Below, piece by piece: positions 58,817-64,000 of a DNA stretch of 64,000 nucleotides (the stretch's first letter is position 1; each line of letters begins with the position of its first letter). The stretch lies in NCBI GenBank assembly GCA_016081115.2, contig CM071930.1, positions 10,397,419 through 10,461,418 on the forward strand. The letters are read 5' to 3'. The DNA comes from Rehmannia glutinosa. Taxonomy: Eukaryota > Streptophyta > Magnoliopsida > Lamiales > Orobanchaceae. Position numbers and translations under genes: made by a program. The notes under the pieces were generated by a model, which was given only the letters and a program-made list of their open reading frames with translations, had not been told where the DNA came from and searched no databases.

Positions 58817-61800
58817 TCTATATAATATATAAAAACAGAATAGTGATAATTCTGGAAATATCCCGCCAAAAATCAATTGCTAAATATGGAAAGTTGTTCT
58901 TTTAATTAATTAAGATTTTGATTTTAAAACATATTTTTGGCAAAGATTTATGACTTTTGAAGCATTCTCGTTTTTTTGTTAAAAAAAAGCATTCTTGTCT
59001 TGAGCAAAGGCAAATCGATGAATCTCAATTCCTTTTGTTTTTATTGTATTTATGGGCGGATCGAATTTTGAAGCAATAGAGCTTCATTATAAATACAAAT
59101 TAAATTATTGTTAATTAATTATTGTGTATGTCTTGCCTTGGAAACACACAACAATATTAACTTTAATTTTATTTAAAAGTTTTTAACAGAGACTTTGTTT
59201 TTCGAATGCGGCGTAATTGAATGGAATACAACTATTTAAGTGGAAAATGGTACCAATTAATAAATATTCATTTGGATTGTTGTGTGTTTGCATGTTTCAT
59301 TAAAAACATTCATATATTGCATTAAAATATCTATTATTTGACAAAGTTAAATTACTAAAATAATTCTTACATTTATTAACCTTGAAACTAAAAACATACT
59401 TTACTCATTTTGTTTTATAATATCAGAACACGAAATGGTAAATTTCATAATTCCTTTTATAATTATGAGTAAAGTCCTCATAAATCCATAAAAGCAATAT
59501 TCAAAATTGCATCAGAAATGACATTTTTGTATGGGGAATAGAAACATCTGCATTTCATCATTCAATATTAGAGTAGACAAGGACAATAAATATCTCCAAC
59601 ATATCATAAATGACTACAAATAACAAATTTCTGAATATGAAGTGCCCATTATAAAGGAATCGACTTTCATTAGAATTCCAAAATCCATATGACAGCAACT
59701 AGCATGCCACAACATACTAAGAAATGCATTCTCTGCAAAAGCTACAACTCACAAAACCTGGATCATGGATCGATTGTAAATAAAGGTATGTTCATTTTCT
59801 TTTAGTATATGTAATTGTTTTTCAATTTGAACTTCTTTTAAACCAATTTGTGTATACTATAAATGTCCATATAAATAAAAAATGAACTGTTAAATCAATA
59901 GCAAGATATAAACAAAACATAATTATTAGTGAAAAAAAAAATATATGCAGAATAAATCACATCACATCCCATTACAGAAATCCAAAAACAAATAAAATGG
60001 AATATATAATGCAAATAGTAAAGTAAAATATGAAACAATCATTAAAACACATTATTAATTTTGAAAGTTGTATGCTATCATCTTGGTTCCTTTGTCAAAT
60101 TTGGTTGAGGATATTAATTCTTAAAAATATTCTGAAGTTGGGATTAACCATGCCTACAGCTACAGGGTTCCTGCGTTTGGAAACTCCTCGGATATTTTTA
60201 GTAAATAGTGTCTTTCAACATAGAGGTATGTTCGTTATTTTTCCGGTATATTTCAATCTTTGTTTTTTGTATATATAATTGTATATAATGCAATCCATTT
60301 GCAAATAAATCAAACATGAACGGCTAAATCAGATAATAATATATAAAAAAATGCTTTATTGGTGCACAAATATAAATTCTGTATATATAAAAAAATGATT
60401 TGGTGTGGTTGAGGAGTGGAGAATCTAGAATTTTTCAGCGAGTTATAGGTATTTGTTTTCTGATGAATTATCTAATATGGGCTTTATTCATATACGTAGA
60501 AATTGGGCTAGATTTTGATCCAAAATATGTATTCCATTTTGTTTAAATGTTGACCAGAATTTCTTGAGCTTATGATCTTATCTCCACAAGAAACAAGTGG
60601 GAGTTTAATTTTTTTTATTTTTATTTGCATCTTTTAATTGATAATTTGAGTTTATTTTTTTTATCTTATATAAATAAATATTTCTACAGTGAAATTAATA
60701 TTGAATTTTTTGATTTTAATTGATATTTGATTTGTTATCATATTTTATTTTCATATAATGATTATATTGGAAGTTGTTCATCTGAACAATGTATTGTTGA
60801 ATCGTCTATGAAAAGCATGTTGTGTCTGTCATTATTTCTCCTTTGTTAGATATCACAAATGGTATAATATGTTTGCTTTGTAATATAATAATGATATCCC
60901 TTATTAATTTTTTTTTATTTTACATTTGCAGGTAACGCACCATTACGTATTTTAGGAAAAATTCATCTGCCTTTCGTTGTTTGCATCAACAAGTAGTTTC
61001 ACAGTCATCGATCCAACGAATTAAGAGAAGCATTAATTAAGAAAAGCATCTTAACGCTTCTCTTAAATTTTTTTTTTGAGACAAACACTTCTCTTAATGT
61101 TGTACATAACAAGAAAATGTAGTTGGATAAAAATTATTATGTTACATCAATGTAATACTGATTCTTTTTATTGTTTATTTGGTTGTAGTCCATTTAATAT
61201 ATTTAATTACAGCAATGTTTTGTAATTAAACAATATTTTCAATTGTCTGGTTTATTATGGTATATTGAATTTCTTTATTTTTTAAATTTTTAATTATTAA
61301 ATTATGATTTATAAATAATGATTTTATTTTATTCTTTTATAACTATATAAGCTTGAAAAAAATACAATAAATTCTTTAAATAATTTAATAATAATCGCAA
61401 TAAATATCAGTACCATTTTAAAATTATTTCCAAAATAATTTATAATAATTCTTCTTAACTCCTAGCTCTATGATTATGTTATATATGATACTTTTATAAT
61501 TTATTATATTATATACAATTCACATTTTATAAACTACTGTATTTATATAATTATTTTTCTTATTTATAATTGTTTTATTCGTATCTCTGCATCTAACATC
61601 CCTACTCCAATCGATAATTCGTTAAGAAGTGATCTGGATATACAACTTATAAGTAATAGTGGAGATCAAACAATATCATAGTTCTTAGAAAAGGAATTAT
61701 TAATATATATAAATCCAAACTTTTGTATACCATGTTTATTTGGTCTTATAATTAAATAATTTCTCGAATATAATCTATTAAAATAACTAAGTTATTAAAA

Positions 61801-61849
61801 TTATTTTGATAGATATATAATCCGTGCATCGCACAGGTGGAGTACTAGT
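58817..61849 (+). mobile_element. Inner Helitron, non-autonomous
   Basis: Starts A|TCTATATAATATATAAAAACAG and ends with hairpin CCGTGC-atc-GCACAGG, eleven bases before CTAG|T, a textbook plant Helitron end. Its 5' end resembles the outer element's. No Rep/helicase domain was recognised. Two similar segments ('ggtatgttcattttctttt' near 59785 and 'ggtatgttcgttatttttcc' near 60223) look like repeated exon-intron borders of a captured or decayed gene. Confidence 0.68.
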
Positions 61850-61875
61850 TTTAGCAATATCATCTTAATTTATCC

Positions 61876-62064
61876 GTGGAAGAAGTTTCTTCTCCAGGCA
61901 AATTCAAAATAAAGAATGTTAACACTTTTCTGGATCTTGATGATGGTAATAATGTTAAAAGAAAACTTGAGGCAGAATTCTCCAGTACCGACTATGTGAA
62001 GAAAACTAAGGCGGTTATCAAGAAGGAAATTATTGACAAATGTATGATTTTGAACTACTTATAG
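61876..62064 (+). pseudogene. Lys-rich C-terminal fragment, possibly Helitron RPA-like protein
   Basis: The 62-codon frame has 'SSPGKFKIKNVNTFLDLDDG', 'VKRKLEAEFSSTD' and 'KKTKAVIKKEIID'. Such a basic tail after an acidic patch is seen in RPA70-like proteins encoded by plant Helitrons. The oligonucleotide-binding domains are absent, so this is at best the last exon of a decayed gene; position in the outer Helitron supports the reading. Confidence 0.35.
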
Positions 62065-62588
62065 ACTTTATTTATATTTGAATGTTTTTTATGTCACTTT
62101 TTAATGGAGTATTTCTATGAACAATATATTATTTTTAATGAAATATTTGTTTCTTATATCATGTTTTAGAATAAATATCTGAATATTTGTTTTGTATTGG
62201 TTCAATTGCAATTAGTATAATTTTGTTAAATTAGCATTTGTTTTTAGAATATACTTTTACTATATGTTTATCACAGCTATAAATGATATTATAATTTTTG
62301 AATAAAAAGTCCTATAACTTTTGGATAAGAAAGAGTCATATATCTTTTTAATAAACAAGTCCTATTCAAAACCAAATTGACATCAACTTGTATCAAAAGA
62401 GGTTACTCGAATGGTGAAGCTTAAAAGCCATAATACAAGGAAAACAGTTAAATACCAACTTATTGTTAATAAATAGTTTCATTACAAATTAATAATGTAA
62501 AATACTAATACACGTGCAACGCACGGGGGGAATCATTAGTCTTGTATCATACTAATAGTTACATATTTTTCTATTTACTTCCAGTCCA

Positions 62589-62606
62589 TATGTGTGTGTG
62601 TGTGTA
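62589..62606. repeat. (TG)n microsatellite
   Basis: Nine TG units. Confidence 0.9.
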
Positions 62607-62712
62607 TAATTTTGCTAGATAATGTAATTTTAACATTCTTCACACAAATATTCTTCCTTTTTATTCTCGATCTAGTTGGTATATTAAGATGCAATTAGTT
62701 ATTTAAACTATT

Positions 62713-62886
62713 GCAAAAACTTATGCGAGACGGTGAAAATCTGGGAGACGGTGATATTTTTGGTGTAAAAAGTGATACTTGTCTAAATACATTTAAATTA
62801 GTGTATTTACTTTGAGTATCATTTTTTACACTAAAAGTATCACCATCTTGCGGTCTCATGGTCTCACACCATCTCACAAGAGATCT
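62713..62886. mobile_element. MITE of the 'gagacggtctcac' family, copy 2
   Basis: The core folds: 'agacggtgatatttttggtg' pairs with 'ttacactaaaagtatcacca' read in reverse, about 55 bases per arm. Ends 'gcaaaaacttatgcgagacg' and 'catctcacaagagatctgct' match those of copy 1 at 16626-16938. Confidence 0.72.
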
Positions 62887-62993
62887 GCTGATAAATTATA
62901 TATTTTGTCAAAGTTTTTCTAGTCTGATATTATGAACTTAAAAGCTAACAAATTGTTTCCAAATCAAAAATCAATCACTATAGTCCCAAAAAA

Positions 62994-63283
62994 TAGGCTA
63001 ATTTAACAGTTTATTGCAAATACCCCACAAAATAACATTTGTGGTGTATTTGTGGGAGAGTAGATGTTAATAAAACAAGTATGCTCCGTTGTTGGCGTTA
63101 TACCAAATATTTTTTTTAACGGTACGCCGGTTTGACCATCACCTACTTAAAATTTGCGATCATAATAGGTTTTGACCGTTGCAAATCGGCGCTACTTAAA
63201 AAGAAAAAGATTAAACCGGGCGCCATTTGCAACACACAAATGTAATTTTGTGGGTATTTATAATAATCCGTTAAATTAGTCTA
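62994..63283. mobile_element. 290-bp MITE with long TIRs
   Basis: 'ggctaatttaacagtttatt' and 'caaataccccacaaaataac' on the left match, in reverse complement, 'agactaatttaacggattat' and 'taaatacccacaaaattaca' on the right; about 50 bases per arm. The interior has GC-rich words ('ttgcaaatcggcgc'). Confidence 0.72.
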
Positions 63284-63478
63284 AAAAATATTAGTAGCTT
63301 TGGGTTTCCATATTTCCCCCCAATTGCAAATTACACGTTGATTGGTGTGACTATAGCTTGATCAAGCTTGCAAATGTGGACTACCAAATACTTGAGTTTC
63401 CAATAAGCATATCGTTTTTCATTCTTTGATTAACATCCACATGTAACTTAATTAAAAGATCATTATGCATGTTGTACT

Positions 63479-64000
63479 GTTGGAAAAATCAGGTTGGTGT
63501 ATACCGAATGACTGATAACAATGATTGAAAGCGAGTAACGGTAAAAATCGAGATGTTGAGGCAAGAGTTGGACTCTTTCTCTTTAAGACGAGATTGCCCC
63601 GCTCATGGTGCTTACGGAATACGGCAATCGTCTCCCAAGATACAACGACGAACTACTTGCGATAGTTGCACTACAAATCGCAAGTACAGCGAACAATTTG
63701 ATGCTCTCAAACTCTCTTTTACAATGCAGAAGTATAAAGTAAAATTCGATTTTGATGTGATGAAATGAATCATGGGGTCTAGTTTATATACAGCTCCTGG
63801 TGCCTCCTCAGACTGGGTGCAACCCTTGGTCTGGATCGATCCTTGACCGTCGATCACGCCCGTGGTTAACAATGCGCGTCTCCGATGGTCCCGATCGCAT
63901 CTGCCTGGCGAAGGATCACACCCTTTGGCATACACCTTGCACACCGGGACGACGCGTCGATCATGGTGCCCGTCGTGAAAACGACGCATCAATCGGCTAC
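63479..64000. mobile_element. Probable LTR start, cut by the window edge
   Basis: A sharp rise in GC content begins at TGTTGGAAAAATCAGG, a typical LTR start, and continues to the end of the window. CG-rich words ('gacgacgcgtcgatcatgg', 'gtgaaaacgacgcatc') dominate the last 200 bases. No coding domain or second LTR can be seen. Confidence 0.4.

Larger units (their letters stand above)
57257..62539 (+). mobile_element. Outer Helitron (interrupted), non-autonomous
   Basis: The 5' end A|TCTATATATATATATA followed by an 'aatagcagaagtccgg' block, and the 3' end with hairpin CGTGCAACGCACG shortly before CATTAG|T, fit Helitron ends, which insert between A and T without duplication. A short frame near the 3' end (61876-62064) has the look of an RPA-like C-terminus. 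Pairing this 5' end with this 3' end assumes nesting of the inner copy. The 3' tetranucleotide is TTAG rather than CTAG, which lowers certainty. Confidence 0.55.

Overview
This is plant nuclear DNA, most likely from a eudicot. It holds AT-rich intergenic sequence, Ty1/copia and Ty3/gypsy (Athila-type) retrotransposons, Mutator-like elements (MULEs), Helitrons, hAT and Harbinger-type MITEs, SINEs, and one GT-AG-spliced receptor-kinase gene. A MITE family with 'gagacggtctcac'-type ends (about 16.6 and 62.7 kb) resembles ones I associate with asterid/Lamiales genomes; that placement is a guess.

Layout. 0-7.5 kb: decayed Mutator-type module with a plus-strand gene (DUF1985-like region plus Ulp1/C48 cysteine protease) facing a minus-strand MULE transposase; two clusters of the palindrome GGCACGATATATCGTGCC bracket the transposase. 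8.1-10.2 kb: tandem array of 145-160 bp units split by a (TA)n-inserted element that carries 103-bp tandem repeats. 10.7-17 kb: second MULE derivative, a long-TIR element with a nested Tourist-like MITE, and two further MITEs. 18-46 kb: retrotransposon nest. A gypsy gag on the minus strand was split by a solo LTR (18583-20119, TSD CTTGT) and by an 8.6-kb copia element (20335-28975, TSD ATATT). Further on lie a decayed minus-strand Athila-type element (gag to ORF2 and 3' LTR, 29.2-38.6 kb) and plus-strand remnants of two more (38.6-46.2 kb).

46.5-51.5 kb is the genic island: a SINE, a MITE, and on the minus strand a two-exon CLAVATA1-class LRR receptor kinase closely resembling Arabidopsis BAM1. 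It is the only convincing host gene. Two single-base deletions in short homopolymers break its frame, yet its length matches the family exactly once they are allowed for, so base errors in the assembly are a strong possibility.

51.7-64 kb: a hAT MITE with 8-bp TSD, a SINE-like retroposon with 15-bp TSD, a 3.0-kb non-autonomous MULE with a perfect 9-bp TSD, two apparently nested Helitrons (57257-62539 and 58817-61849), two MITEs, and what looks like the start of another LTR running off the right edge.

No prokaryotic-type operon, CRISPR, rRNA or intact tRNA gene was seen. The main value of the window is its layered insertion history, resolved to exact target-site duplications in several cases, plus unusual short palindromic repeat families inside the mobile elements.
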